Shown here: one piece after another, positions 47,901 through 62,900 of the stretch
Numbering within the stretch: position 1 is the stretch's first letter
How the letters are laid out: every line of letters starts with the position of its first letter
Assembly (NCBI GenBank): GCA_947172415.1
Contig: OX359192.1
Location: forward strand, 5,396,501-5,460,500
Direction of reading: 5' to 3'
Source of the DNA: Chondrosia reniformis
Taxonomy: Eukaryota; Porifera; Demospongiae; Chondrillida; Chondrillidae
Length of the DNA stretch: 64,000 nt
The notes under the pieces: model-generated
Seen by the model: the letters and a program-made list of their open reading frames with translations, nothing else
Told to the model about the DNA's origin: nothing
The model's database searches: none
Program-made: the position numbers and the translations under genes

Positions 47901-50900
47901 GTTTTGAACAAAAAGTGTAAATGAAAGCTTTTTGGTAAATTTACCATTAGTAGCAACTAATGTTAATTTGGTTTGATCATACATATCTTCAATAGTAACC
48001 AATGCAAATAATTCAATCACATAAGTAACAGGTCCATTAACTGTCCTTTTCTTGGCCTCTATAGGAGTTGCAACAACTCTCACTATGGTAACAACTGAGT
48101 TCATTTCTACAGTGACATTAATTTCAGCGTTCAAGTTTTCATCTCTATCACTAACAGTTAATCTGATTGGTAAATTATTCTCATCAAGAAGGGTAACAGT
48201 AGTATTTGCACGTGAGCCAGGCAGTATAGACGCTCTACTGACTACATCCGGATTAAAAATAGGGGCATTGTCATTTATATCCACAATGTGTATAACCACT
48301 TCAATGTCAGTTGACTGTCTTGTGCTACCTAAATCTGAAGCTGTCACTTTAAGTACTATTTGTGGAAAAAGTTCTCTGTCAAAGGTTCCTGTTACTTGAA
48401 GGATTGCAGTATCTCTGTCTATTCCAATAAAAAAGCCATCATAGCTTATGTTGGATTTGAGTTCATAATATACTAATCCATTGAAACCAAGATCAGGGTC
48501 TGTTGCAGCGATGGAGTCAGTAGTAAATGTATAAAATGACTGCGTCTCTTGAACAAAGAAGATGTACGGTTCACCAATAAACACAGGGGCATTATCATTA
48601 ACATCAGCCACAAGAATGTTCAGCAAAATTGTTGCATTAATACCTTCATCGGAAACCTCTATAAACAATCTGAATTGTGGATTACTTTCTCTATCTATTG
48701 GCTTTACATTCCTCAAAACTGGTAAGTCACGATCAAATGCAAATATGTCATCTTTGTTTCCTCCAATGATCAAAAATGCTGCATTTGCAGTAATGGCAAG
48801 CTTGGTCTTGACATTCTCGTACAAATCATAGCTGAATGCATTAACTGTGTCAGTCTCATTGATCTGATACACGAGTTCTGTGACAGTGCGGATAAACACA
48901 TTCACACAGGCAACTCCAATACTCTCTCCGTCACTGGCTCTTACTTGAAAGTAGTAGTGCGTGGGACCAGTTTGTGGGGGTAGTCTGATCAATCTGAGGC
49001 TCTGTGTACTGGCTTCGACAGCAAAGTACTCAGCCACAGTGGAGATGAGGGGAAGAGAGGAGTCAGCGCAAGAGGCTGGATTCACATTAAAAATAAGATC
49101 GTCAAGCATGTCAGCATCAGTTACATCAAACTTGAGGAGGACAGATGGAACTTGTTCCCCACTTGTGATGTATACTACATGCTCTGTCTTATTAAATACA
49201 GGAGGATTATCATTCAAATTGATGATAGAGATATCCACAGTGGTCAAAGCAAAGAGTGAAGGATTTCCATTATCCACAGCTTGGATTTGAAGATTAATGA
49301 CAGGGTGTTCCTCATAATCAATTCCAACTTGTGTTGTGATAATGCCTGTTTCATTGTGCACAGCAAAGAAACGAGAGAAGGGTCCAATTAATTCATACGA
49401 GACTACACTTCCAAATGGTAACCTATCCTTGTCAGTGGCAGAAACTTGAATTACAAACTCATTTGCTACCTCTTCATCTATACTAGCACTGTAACTTGGC
49501 TGAGTAAATTCAGGTCTGTTGTCATTGACATCCTCTACAGTGACAACCAATATGACAAAGGCAGTATAGTTAGAGCCTTGATCTGCTTTCAAAGAAATTG
49601 CATATTCTTCTCTAGACTCATAGTCAAGTACGCTTGTCAATTCAATGTCACCATTTTGTATGACAACAAAGGTGTTAGCAATTTCAGGATCACTACTGAC
49701 ATGAGAATAGGTTGGTGTCGTGTTTGTTCCATTGTGCCACATAAAGTCATTTCCAGGGAAGATTATTGAAAAATCTTCAATATCTTCTCTTACAGTAACA
49801 AAATATTGGAATGGTTGGAAGACTAAGGCATTAGGGTCCTTGCTCAAGATGTTTAGGATAACTTGGATATTAACTGTTAGGGGTGGTGAACCATTATCAG
49901 ACACCAGAACTGACAGATCAATAACACCGGGAAGAACAAGACCCTGCATATGAATTGAACCCATGGCATTATTAAAAGTGAAATTAATACCTCCTGTGAT
50001 TTCCTCACTTAAGATGGTATAGTTTAAGCGTCCATTTACACCAATATCAGCATCACTACAATTTAAAACTGCAATTTCCTCTACATTATTACCTTCCACA
50101 ATTTGGTGTACAAAAATGTTCTTTTCACAACTTGGCCGGTTGTCATTGACGTCAGTGATGTCAATAACAATATCAACACTTGAACTTCTTGGCCCAGCTA
50201 TCATATCGCCATCATCTGCCTCAACAGTGAGATTATATTGAGAGATAGCTTCTCTATCCACAAAGGAGACTAAGAACACTTCTCCTGACAGTTCATCAAT
50301 AATAAATGGAAGGAAAGTTTCCTCTTCCAAATTCACAAATCGGTATCTAATTTCCGCCCCAGTTCTGTTGTCACGGTCAATGGCTTTTACAACACCAAGT
50401 AAAACAGGCGTGTCTACTATTGTATTTTCTCTGATATTAAATATAAAACTGGAAGGATTAACAAATTCTGGGGCAAATTCATTAACAGCTAAAATCGATA
50501 CAATTAATTGCTTAACAGCAACTTGTGGATTTCCTGCTATATCAGGAGGATCATCCCTACATGTGACATCAACCAAATGTTGTTGTGCAATCTCGAAATC
50601 TAAACTTCGCCTCAGTGCTATTTGGCCATCAGCAAACACATTAAATTGGCTCTGACTTTCTTGGTCAAGACTGATTGAAATAGGAAAGCCATCTGCATCA
50701 GTACAGGTATATTGAGTAAAGATGTCTCCAACTCTATAGTTTTCTTCAAGGTTGATGGCAGATGTACCCTCCAGAACTGGCAACACATCATTTACATTGT
50801 CAATGGCAACGTAAAGTGTGGCATTAGTATACATTGGGTTTACTGGAGATCCATCCGAAGCCTGCACAACAAGTGCATAACTCTGCGTTACTTCAAAATC

Positions 50901-53900
50901 TACACTACGGGTCAGGATAATCTGGCCATTTGTTGGATTCAAAGTGAAAATATTTTCAGAATTGCCTCCAACCAATTCGTAAGTCACCAAAATACCAGAT
51001 TCTGCATCATCAGCACTGACTGTAAACAGAGTTACGGGAGCCACTGTATTCTCCTTGACAGACACAGATCCAGGAAGATTATAGAAAAATGGCGGTTCAA
51101 AGTTCTTTTTAACAACATTCACAAGCATAGTTGCTGTAGTTGAAAGTGGTTCCTCCCCTCCGTCCGTACATGTTAATGTTAGTGTATATCCATTTAAACT
51201 TAATGGATAGTTGTTGGTAAACAAACGTCCAATGGTAATGCCCTGTTGATTTGATATAATGGCAAGCTTAAAATTCAAATCATCCACTAGTTCTATATTC
51301 ACTTGAGAATTGATTCCAATATCACTATCCCAACACAAAACATCAGTAACAAAGGAACCATTTTCAGCATCCTCTGATGCATAAACAGTATAGATAGACT
51401 CTGTAAAGTGTGGTTGTTCATTTATATCTGTGACATTGATTATTACAGCAGCAAATGCTGTGTAGCTAACTGGAGATCCTTGATCTGTAGCTGAGACTTC
51501 CAAATTATAGTAATCCTGTCTGGTTGCATTCAATGAGCCACCAGCCGATAGTAGCTTGGAATTGATTTCAAAATCAGTTACGCCAATGCCACTGCTAAAT
51601 TCAATAGAAAACATTCCATCTTCTCCACCATCCTTATCACTTATGTTCAGCTGCAAGAAGTTCATGTAGGCTGCCATTTCTGACAGGGAGGCAGAATAAT
51701 GATCAGGAGTGAAAACGGGTGGATATTCATTAACTGGTAAGAGTGTTACTAAAATAGAACCATTGACATAATTAGGTACTAGACCATTGTCTCTGCATTC
51801 TATTGGTACACTATAGACTCTCTGACCACTGTCATAATCCACTTCTCCAACCAGGGAAAACACTCCTTCAGTAGAGATGGAAAACACTCCTGCTCCCCCT
51901 CCACCAGCAATGCTGACTGTTGTTTCTCCATTGCTACCAATATCATCATCTGTACATAAAACAGTTGCTAAGGCAACCGGAGAGGGGAGTGTCTCCAGTA
52001 TAGACAAAGACAGTTGAGGTGGATCAAGCATAGGTATGTTATCATTGATATCAACCACATTGATCACAATCACAGCAAGGGAGGAGTGGCCACTAGCTGT
52101 TGCCCTGGCAACTATGTGATGCACAGACTTCACAGCTCTGTTAAGTGTTCCAGTCAAACGTACAACTCCACCGCTGGAATCCACTGTAACCACTAGAGGA
52201 GGACTGCCTGCATTCAGAAAATAGGAAATGGGATGGCCTGCCTGCTGTTCTGCAACTACAGTCAGAATTTCTCTATCTTCGTAGGTGCCTTCATTTACAT
52301 ATACTTGGTAGATATCTTCTGAAAAATTTGGTATTAATGCTCTGTCTTCATAAACAGTTATTGCTACAGCTGCAGTTGGTTCAGCTCGACGACCCTCCCC
52401 ATCTTCACAGCTCAGTTTTACTAGATATATGCCAGGATTATCAAACTTCTTCTTGAGTACAAGATTGTTGACATCATCAATGCCAAAATTATTATTGCTG
52501 GTGTCATTAATAATTGAGAGAACTGGTGAGGTAGCCGGAATTGTATCTACATCATCACATGTAAACCTTTGCAGCGTGCTGTCAACTGGTTCAGTGACAT
52601 GAATTAGAACACTGCCCGCAGTTGGGACTAGTGTTGGATCATTGTCATTGACATCATCTAATAAGATAGTTACTTGCACAGCACTGCTTTCTCCTCCTTC
52701 ATCTTCCACCTCTACTGAGAGGGTGTGCACAGGTTCAGTTTCGTAATCAAGTGGCCTAGCCACTGTAATGCTTCCATCTCTTGCATTAACAAGGAAGGAT
52801 GCATACAGACCATTTCCACTGAGTCGAAACAGGAACTGACCATGAATATCTGTGTCATTATCTGAAGCTTCCACACTACCTATCACAGTTCCAAGTTCTG
52901 TATTCTCTGCTACCCCAGTAAACATGTATCCCGGTTCAGAAAATTGTGGTGAATGTTCATTTACTGGTAGAACACGTACAAGGATGTTAGCAGTAGATGA
53001 TTGTTGTGGAGTACCAGCATCAGTGCAGATTATAGTGAAGGAATGTTCAACTGCCATTTCGTAATCTAGCTGAGAGCTTACATAAATGATTCCATCACTA
53101 CTAACATTAAAAAGACCAGCATTCCCACTGGCTTTGAAACTAACAATTGCATTTTCTTCAAGATCATAATCTTCACATGACACAGTCAAAATTGATGTAG
53201 TAATTACAGCATTTTCCTCAATGCTCCCTCGGTAGAAATTGCTAGGTTGAAAAACTGGTTGGTTGTTGTTAACATCTGCGATATAGATGATTACTGTCAC
53301 ACTTGAGGATAGTTCATTGGGTCCGACATTTGTGGCAGATACTATGATGTAATATTCCGCCTTTACAACAGCATCCAGCTGACTTATTGTGAAAATGGAT
53401 CCAGAATCTGGATCCACATTAAAGGTATCTCTTCCATCTCCTCCAGTTACAGAGTATCTTACTCCAATGGTGGGATTGGCAGGAGTTGCCAGAACAGTAA
53501 GAAAATCTCCAAGGACTGGATGATTTTCATCGATGGAGACAGTGTAGGAAGATTCATTGAAAACAGGTGCATCGACATCCACAGGGGACACAATTATGAC
53601 AGCCTGGGCTGTGGAGGAGAGCTCTGGCATTCCCTTATCTGTGCAGATTACCTTAAGGGTAAACACATCTTCATTTTCAAGTCCTCTTGTTAAAAGTATG
53701 GTTCCCTCATTGGTAATGGCAAATGTGTTTGACACGGGAGATATGCTGTACTCTATTTCCATGTTTACACCACTATCTGCATCTGAACAGCTCACATTCA
53801 AAACAGGAGCCAAAAACTCATGATCAGTGAGAATAGCTTCTTCATAAAGTGGCTGACTAAATGTTGGTATGTTATCATTGATGTCTTGAACAAAAACTTC

Positions 53901-56900
53901 AACAGTTGTAGAACCTGTGAAGCGATCACCCTCCAGAGCAGTTGCTCCACCATCCACAGCAAAAATTGTCAAATTAAATTGATTGGTTGTCTCATAATCA
54001 AGTGCAGATAACAAGCTTATATCCCCATTTGTGGAATTGATGAAATATTTATTTCCTTCATTGCCACTCTCAATTGAATATTGAATTTCTCCAAAACTTC
54101 CTACATCTTGATCCCTAGCAATCACTGTAGTTACCAATGAAGAAGCTTCCAAATTTTCATCTATGAGTACAGTCTTTGGATTGAGATCAAAGGCAGGAAC
54201 ATATTTGTTTTCAAACAAGACTCGGATGGTAACTATTCCTGAGGCTACAAACGGATCAGGCACATAAATATCATAGCAAAATACTGCAAGTACATACACA
54301 GGAGTCTCATCCAAAGTCCTACTGAGATATAGAACACCATATTCATCCACCATAAAGATGCTACTTGGAGGGTTGAAGGTAAAATTAAACCTGTCACTTC
54401 TAGCAATGGTTTCATTGGAGCATTTCAGTTGACCAAAGGGTCTTCCTATTTCAGAGTCATGGGGAACAGTGTATCTGCCAGATGGAGGTGCTAAATCAGA
54501 GCTTTCACTAACATCAAGAACGTTCACAAATACCAGGGCTTCAGAGAAGTTTCCATGTCCGTCAGTAGCTCTTACTATTAAACCATGCCTTCTACTATTC
54601 TCATAATTCAATGGAAAGACAATGGAAAGAGTTGCATCATCAAAATCAAGTCTAAAGATGCCATCTTCATTACCTTGTGTGATACTGTAAGTTATTTGTG
54701 TACCTGAGTTGGTTTCTGCTAAAATGTTACTGTAGTTTGTACCTACAGGAGCATCTTCCGGGATATCCCATTGGTAGACCACTTGAGTGAACATTGGGTT
54801 GCCAGGGTTAACAATTGCAATGAAAAACTGACCAATGGTTTCAAACTGACCATCGGAACAGCTGATGTTACCTGTATAACTCACTCCCCCAACACTGGAA
54901 AGAGATTCCAGCACTTGAATTTCATAATCTCCTCCATTTAGATCAACTAAATTAAAAGGAATATTCGCTGGGCTAATTGAGACTGTCAAATCATTGTATG
55001 GTGATGCATCTATGTCAGTACATGTAAACCTGAGCACTGTAAAACCAGGAGGGGTAGTAACATTCACAGATCCTCCATACACACCGCTACCACTTAAAAT
55101 TGGTTGGTGATCGTTCTCATTTATCACATTTATAGTTACAAGTGCTGTATCTTGTAACACATCAGATCCATTGTAACTACCTCCATCTTGAACTCTGATG
55201 GTAAATTCAAATCTGTTATCAGTCTCAAAGTCCATTGGTGCAGTCACAAGTATCAATCCGCTCTCAATGTCAACATAAAAGTCACTGATGCTTTCAACAA
55301 TGCTAAATTGCAGGGAGTTACTCGGACTGTCTTCATCTGTAGCCATCACCTGTCCGACCTCTTCTAAAACTGATATGGTCTCGTTAATTGTAAAGATGTA
55401 GGATGACTGTGATAAACGTGGCATTTCCACATTCTGGCGGTAAACTTCAATAACTGTATCTACTTCAGTGGAGAGGGAAGGAGTGCCATTATCAGACACA
55501 ACAACAGTCAACAGGAAAGAGGTTCCTGGTTCTAGTTCTGCTGAAACACTTATCTCTCCCTCAGTCTCACTGAGAGCAAAAGGATGGCCTGATGTAGCTC
55601 TTCCAATAGCAAATGACACTCTTCCATTCTCTCCCAAATCATTGTCATCACAGTTTAGGGTGGCTACAACAGTGTTTCTTGCAACATTGCTAAGAATGGG
55701 GATGGTCTGATAACTGGGGTTACAAGTTGGAGCATTATCATTTACATCTTCAACAAATATTGTTATGGAAGCAGACCCATTCCTTGGAGTAAAAGGATCA
55801 CCATCTTGAGCTCGGACTGTAAAGGAAAACTCATTCTTTCTTTCTCTATCCAACATATTTGCTAAAATTACTTCTCCTCCAGTTGAATTTATCCTAAAAA
55901 AGCTTGCTTCTTCGCCGGAGATGGAGTAGGTTACAGTTCCTTGAATACCTTGGTCTGCATCCATTGCTGACAAATGATTGATTTCCCCACCAATGTCCAA
56001 ATCCTCTCTTACAGTGAAGTTAAATGTTGGCTGGTTGAATTGTGGATCAAAATTATTACCAAAGAGGAAATAAATGACTACATCAATTTCAGTAGTCTTT
56101 TCACCATCTGATACCGTGACAACAAATCTGTAGAATTCCAGTGCAAATCCTCTAGGTATGCTGCAACAATAGCTAACCTTGTTATTATTAAGTAAAAATG
56201 GCTCCTGATCTCCTCCTTGTATCCACTCTTTCACAGTATATGTAACTATTAGACTTTGTCCATCATAATCAGAGCACTGTAATTCCAAGATCTCTTCATT
56301 AACTGGTGTGTCTTCACTGAAATAACCAGTGTAAATTTGTTTGGTACAAGCAGGTGCAAACTCGTTTATGTCACTAATATAGACATCAAAGGTTGTGGTA
56401 GCTGATTGCCTATCAGAACTGTCCTCAGAACCATCTGTTGCTACCACTGTTACTGTATATTGAGTATCACCATTTTCATAATCCAACATTCTCAAGAGGT
56501 TCAACGCACCAGAATCAGAGTCAATGACAAAGATACCAAAATCTTCGAGAAGTGAATAAGTTACTTGGCCGTATAGTCCGACATCATCATCAGTGGCAAT
56601 AAACATGAACAATGTATCTGTTAAGGTGTGACTTTCATTGATAGAAATTTGATTTCTGTCTGGCTTGGAAACAAACACAGGTGGATAGTTATTAACTTGA
56701 AGTATTCGGATATAAACCAAGGTGGAAGTACTAAGAACAGGAACTCCACTATCAGAACAGAGAATTCTAAGGGCATAATATTCTGAGGTGCGATTAATCA
56801 AATCATCAAATACAGTGATATCACCTGTTGAGCTGTCCACTGAAAATAATGGTGTCGTTTCTGCATTAATTAATCTATAACTGATACCATCGTCAATTCC

Positions 56901-59900
56901 ATCCACATCTGTACATTGGACGGTTCCAATTCGAAAGCCAACATTTTCTGTAACATCCACTTCAAAGGTATAGTTTACTCCCTCTGGATAGTGGGGTACT
57001 ACATCATTGACATCAAATATGTTTATTTGTACATATGCAGTTGATGACATGCGTTCTGTATCCATGTCAGCTGAATTTGCTCTGTCTTCCACTGTAAGGG
57101 TAGCTGCAAATAACTTCATGCCAGGGATGGTGTCGTAATCCAGCTGACGAATGACAGAAAACTCACCAGAGGGCGCTAATGTGATATGTCGTGCAGCAAT
57201 CATTCTATGGATACCCTGAAAAGATAGTGTATATCTCAGATTTCCATCTTCACCGGCATCTAAGTCACTAGCTGAGAATGTAGCAATGTTATAACCAACA
57301 TATACATTCTCCAATAGGTCAAAGTAATAAGAATCTTGTAAGGTAGGGAGATGTTCGTTCACTGGAAGAATATTTATTGTCACAACAGTCATAGTCTCGG
57401 CAACACGATCTCTGCAAGTCACAATTAGACTGTATACCCTTTGTCCTTCATCATAATCAAACACTGCATCTTCAGCGATATCAACTGACCCTGAGATTTG
57501 CAGTTGACCTTCGGAATTGAAACTCTGTTGAATATTTGAAATAACAAAGGCTTCCTCCGCATTTCCGTCTGTTATGGTAAGCTGCAGTGTGTCACTAGTA
57601 TCTGCATCCACACAAACCAGCACAGTTGCTGCAGAGAAGAAATTACTTCCTTCTTTAACTGACAGAGTAGAGAGTTCCCCTTGAAATTCCGGTTGACTGT
57701 TAGCTGTGATCACAAAGACTATTATAGCAGATCGTGTGTGTGATGGCTCCCCATGATCCATCACAGTAATTGTATAGCCATACTGAAGTGACGTCTGTCT
57801 ATCACCTAAGTCAATCATATCTCCATTTACTGGAGAGATGCAGGCCGTTCTACTGCTCGACTTGCTTATATTGAAAAAAGTTCCTTCATTTGAGTCAACA
57901 GGTGTTAAATCAAAATCAACAATTCCTTCCGGTTTACTACTATCATCACTGTCCATTACAGTAACCATGTATATGCAGTCACTTGTCAGAAGATCTGGTG
58001 GTTCTAGATATACTCTTGATTCTAGTCCAACAAACATTGGCGGATGTAAATTGGTTGAATTGGTTGAAACAAGGATGGTTATTTCGGTAGAGAAGTCTTC
58101 ATCCGAGCACTGAAGGTTAATGCTGTAGGTCTCCAAAAGAGGTGAGTATGTGGTTCTTAGATAACCATCATCAGTAAGTTCAAAGTGCCCTTGGTGTCCC
58201 AATGATATGCCAAATGTAAGTTCTCCAATTCCATCATCATCTGTGCATTGAAAGAAGCCCACTACAGATGTCACTGGAGCATCATTGGAAATATTAGTGA
58301 TGGCTAGACTGGAAGGAGTGATGACGGGTACTTCATCATTGATGTTAATGACATTAATGATGACTGTCGCAGTATCACTCATCATAATTGACCCACTTGT
58401 GTCATCATCAGCCACTCTGTCACTGGCAACCACAGTTAATGTGTAAGTTGACTGCTCTTCATAGTCAAGTTTCTTCACAACATTTATACGTCCATCATCA
58501 ATGGTAAAGAAGTTAAATGGATCTCCACCTGTGATATTATAATCAACATTTCCATAGGTATCGAAATCCAGATCGTTTGCAAACACAGTAACAAGATTCA
58601 GTTTTAGAATATTTTCAAAGATTTCTCCCATATAGGAACTTTGTTCAAATTCAGGGCTGTGGTCATTGTAAGGAAGAAGTGTGATCTGAACACTTGCAGT
58701 GGTTGAGAGGTCACCAGAATCAGTACATATTACCATAAATATATGTGGATCGGTGACTTCTTTATCCAGTGTAACTTTGGTATTCAGGGTACCACTAACT
58801 TGGTCGATTGCAAAAGCTGACGTACCGGCTAAACTGTACTTTACGCTAGCCGAGTCACTGGCATCATCATCGACGTCTGTACACATAAAGGGATCGTGTA
58901 GGAAAACGGCAGTTAAGGGAGCTTGGGATTCCCTGACCTCGCCCAAATAGATAGTTCTGGAAAGGCGGGGAGCAGCATCATTTTGGTTGTTAAGGGAGAT
59001 GGACACCAGAACAGTAGCAGAGTTGTCTGGAGTTGAAGCTTCAACAAAAAAGGTGAAGGAGCGATCTTCAGCGTTTTCAAAATCAAGCATTCTGATTAGA
59101 GAAAGAAAGCCATTTTGACTGTCAATGATAAATGTATTGTCAGTAACGTTGCTTAGGGAATATGTTATTTCAGCATTGGTTTCATTATCAAATGCAACTA
59201 TTTGACCAAAGTCTTGCAAAATGGTGTCTTCCATGAGACTAAACTGGTAAAAAGGCTCACTAAATGTGATTGCTTGAGAGTCACTTTCTACAGTGACTAC
59301 CAGCACAGCTGTTGCTGTGGTAGAATCAGCTCCTCCATCACTGCATGTCAGCTGCAAGATGAACAGATCTTCATTTGTACCAAAACTTTGGGCTAAACTC
59401 ACTGTAGCAATTGATGCATCCTGCTGGATATTGAAAGTGAAAGATGGCTCAGAAAGTTCAATAGTTTGCACTCCATTAATTCCCGAGTCTTCATCAGTAC
59501 ATTCAATAATAGAAATCACAGAATCTATTGGTGTGGTCCTCACATGCCTTTCAAAATACAAATCCTGGCTAAATCGAGGCAAATTGTCATTTTCATCAGT
59601 TATCAAAACTGTAAAGGTGGCACTACCAGACTGCACAACAAAATCACCAACTGATCCATCATCAGTGGCTATGACGGTTAAATCATAACTTGAAACATTC
59701 TCATAATCTACATTTCTGATCAGAAATAGCTCCCCCGTTGAGGCAGTCAAAGAAAACTTTACCGCTTCATTCCCAGATGTGATGGCATATCTAACACTTC
59801 CATGAGGTAGATTGTCTTCATCTACTGCAGTCAATGTTGCAACCTTGGTACCTACTGAGATGCTTTCCAAGATGGAAGCTGACAATGAGCCAGTGAATAC

Positions 59901-62900
59901 TGGTGGATGTTCATTTAGAGGAAGAATAATGACAATTACATTAGATTGAGCTGCAAATTGGCCATCAGTACACTCTATTACAAGGCTATACTGATCCTCG
60001 ACCTCATAATCAGGTGTCATGCCTCCAAGAAATGTTAAACGGCCGCTACTTTCAGTAATGGTAAAGAGCTCTGGTGTATTTCCAGACAGAATAGAATACT
60101 CCACTGTGCCGTATGGATCTTTATCGCCATCCACACACAAGATGGTATAATCCCAAACAGAAATGCCTTCATCAACTGATACTATAGTATTCTCTATTTC
60201 AAAATATGGTTTAATATCGTTCTCATTAATTACATTGATTTGAGCTTGGATTGTGCTAAATATAGTATCGTTCAACTGATGAGTGGCTCTGATGGTTACT
60301 GAGTATGATTCAGTTGTCTCAAAGTCAAGGGCTCTCTTTAATCTAACAATACCTGTGTGGGTCTCTATGATAAAAGTGTCTGTTGCATCAGTTAGATTAT
60401 ATTCTATTGCAAAATTAGCTATAGCAACTACAGTCAAAACCTCGGAAGGCTGATTCCCAGACAAAACAGGTGTGGATTCCAATATGCTAGTCATTGGATT
60501 CGGATCCTCAAAGGTTATTTCTACATCCCCAAATGATAGCAATACAGAAATAGAAGCCCTAGAGGACAATGGCTGCAAATCAGTGTCATAGCACACAACC
60601 TCAAATGTAAAAAGGGAACTTTCCTGAGGTGGTGTCTCAGTTACAACAATTGATGACCCACTTAAGCCAAGGAAGGATGGTTGAGACTCCAATTGAAGAA
60701 TACCTGCAACTGAAGGAATTGCTTCATTATCCATGCAGTTAATTGATTCAATGACCTGAAATCCAACAGTGTCTGTTGTTAGAACATTGCCAACATAAAG
60801 GTCCAAATTAAAAAATGGTGGAACATCATTCTGATTGACAACGACAATGGTTAAAACAGTTGAAGAAGACAAAGGAGTGATGCTTCTGTCTGTCACCACT
60901 ACTGTTAGGCTATAGGAACGCTGTCTTTCATAATCTAAGCTTATAGCAGATTCTACTGTGCCATCAGAGAGAACACGAAAGTCAGCGTGTCCTTCTCCTT
61001 CCAAACTAGTAAAGAACTGACCATCACGATGACTACTTCGGTCATTATCTTCAATATCTAGTTGCAATACACTTCTACCAGATCCAGAATTTTCAGATAC
61101 ACTTGCCTCTAAATCAGTATTTCGGATCTGTGGAGCAAATTCATTGACAGCTTCAACATTAATGTTTACAGCCACAGATGTAGAGCGAGGGGGATCCCCC
61201 ATATCTGATACCACAACTCCAAAAGTCAAAACATCATATTCTTCAAAATCTATTTCGCCTGAAACTGTTACAGTTCCATCATTATCTATGGTAACCAAAT
61301 GAGAATGGGAGCCATTTTCAAGAAGGTAGCTAAGTGACCCACTTAATCCAATGTCACTATCAGAACAGCTCACTAAATTGGTAAATACTGTTGGTGACAC
61401 TACCTCTTCCACGATAGAGCCATAAAACACAGACTGTTGACACTCAGGTTGAAAATCATTAACCTCCGCAATTATGATGTACAATGTCTCAGTGACAGAT
61501 AGAGCAGCATCTTCTGCTGATATGGATAGGTTGAAGGTGTTTGAGGTGGAAGAATACAAAGATTTGAGAAGTCTTATCTTCCCATCCAAATTGACCCCAA
61601 AGAAGCCATTAGGATCACCTCCTGTCTTGCGGATGAATATTTCACCAAAGGACCCAATGTCTGGATCTGTTGCTCTTACTGTGTATACAGTAGAGAAGAT
61701 TGGTTTTGATTCGTCAAGCATAGTGGTATTGGGGAGGTTGATGAAGGTGGGCGGAGAACTATTGATTGGATCAATAATTATTTGTACATACAAAGTTGAG
61801 GACATGACGTTGTCTCTTCCATTATCTCTTGCAGTTATAATAAGAAAATGATTGGTAGTGAGTATTGTATTGAGGTCCTTCAGTACTACCAATTTATCTT
61901 CATTAATGCCAAAGAATTCATGAGTGCTTGTTAGACTATAGGTCACACGACCATTCAAGCCAGTGTCAATGTCATCACACATTAGTGTTGCAACCTCATA
62001 ACCTGCAGTTTCAGTGATGTCAACATGGTATTCTTGGGTTTCATCAGGACAGTTAGGAGCATTATCATTAATATCATCTACATATATGATAATTGTAAAA
62101 TTTGCATTCCTTCCAAGAGTTTCCAGAACATAGAGTTCAAATTCATAGGTTTGTGTCATTTCTGCATCCAACAAATCAGTTTGTGCAACTGCAATCAAAA
62201 TAATATTCTGAGCAAAAGTAACTGAGAAAGGTCTAGCTAAGGACTGGCTGAAATCTAGCAATGCAACCTCACCAGAAAGCTCAATTCGGGCAACTTCAGT
62301 GTTTAAGGTGGCGTTTTCTGACACGGTGGCTTCAACTAGTGTTTCATTGGCAATGGGGCCAATAGGAACATCTATTATTATGATATGAAGCAAACCAGTA
62401 CTAGACATGATGGGATCACCATTGTCAGAACACTGCACTACTAAATTATAATCAAGGCCCTCCTGGTCCGCTGGGATATTTATAATACTAGTAATTTGAA
62501 TTTCTCCCGTTGTCCCATTAATTCTGAAGTAAGAATCAGTGTCACCACTTGTGATAGAATAAGTTATTTGTGAATTCACAGTACCTGGTTTATCATCATC
62601 AGAACAACTAAGAGTAGACACTTTACTGTTAATTGCTGACCTTTCCCTGACTTCTACAGTTTGTGGAATCTCAACCCAAACTGGTCTGTGATAGTTGCCA
62701 TCTAAAATATCAAGTATTAGATCTGCTTCGGCTGTTCTACTCCCATCATTTGCTGTTATGGTGTAATTGTATTGACTGATACTGGTACTCATGATGAGAT
62801 CAGTGAGCAGAATTACGGAGCCGTCCATGCTAATTCGGAATGTCGAGTCACTAGGCACTAATGATAGCATTACAGTGCCTCCCACTCCTTCATCTTCGTC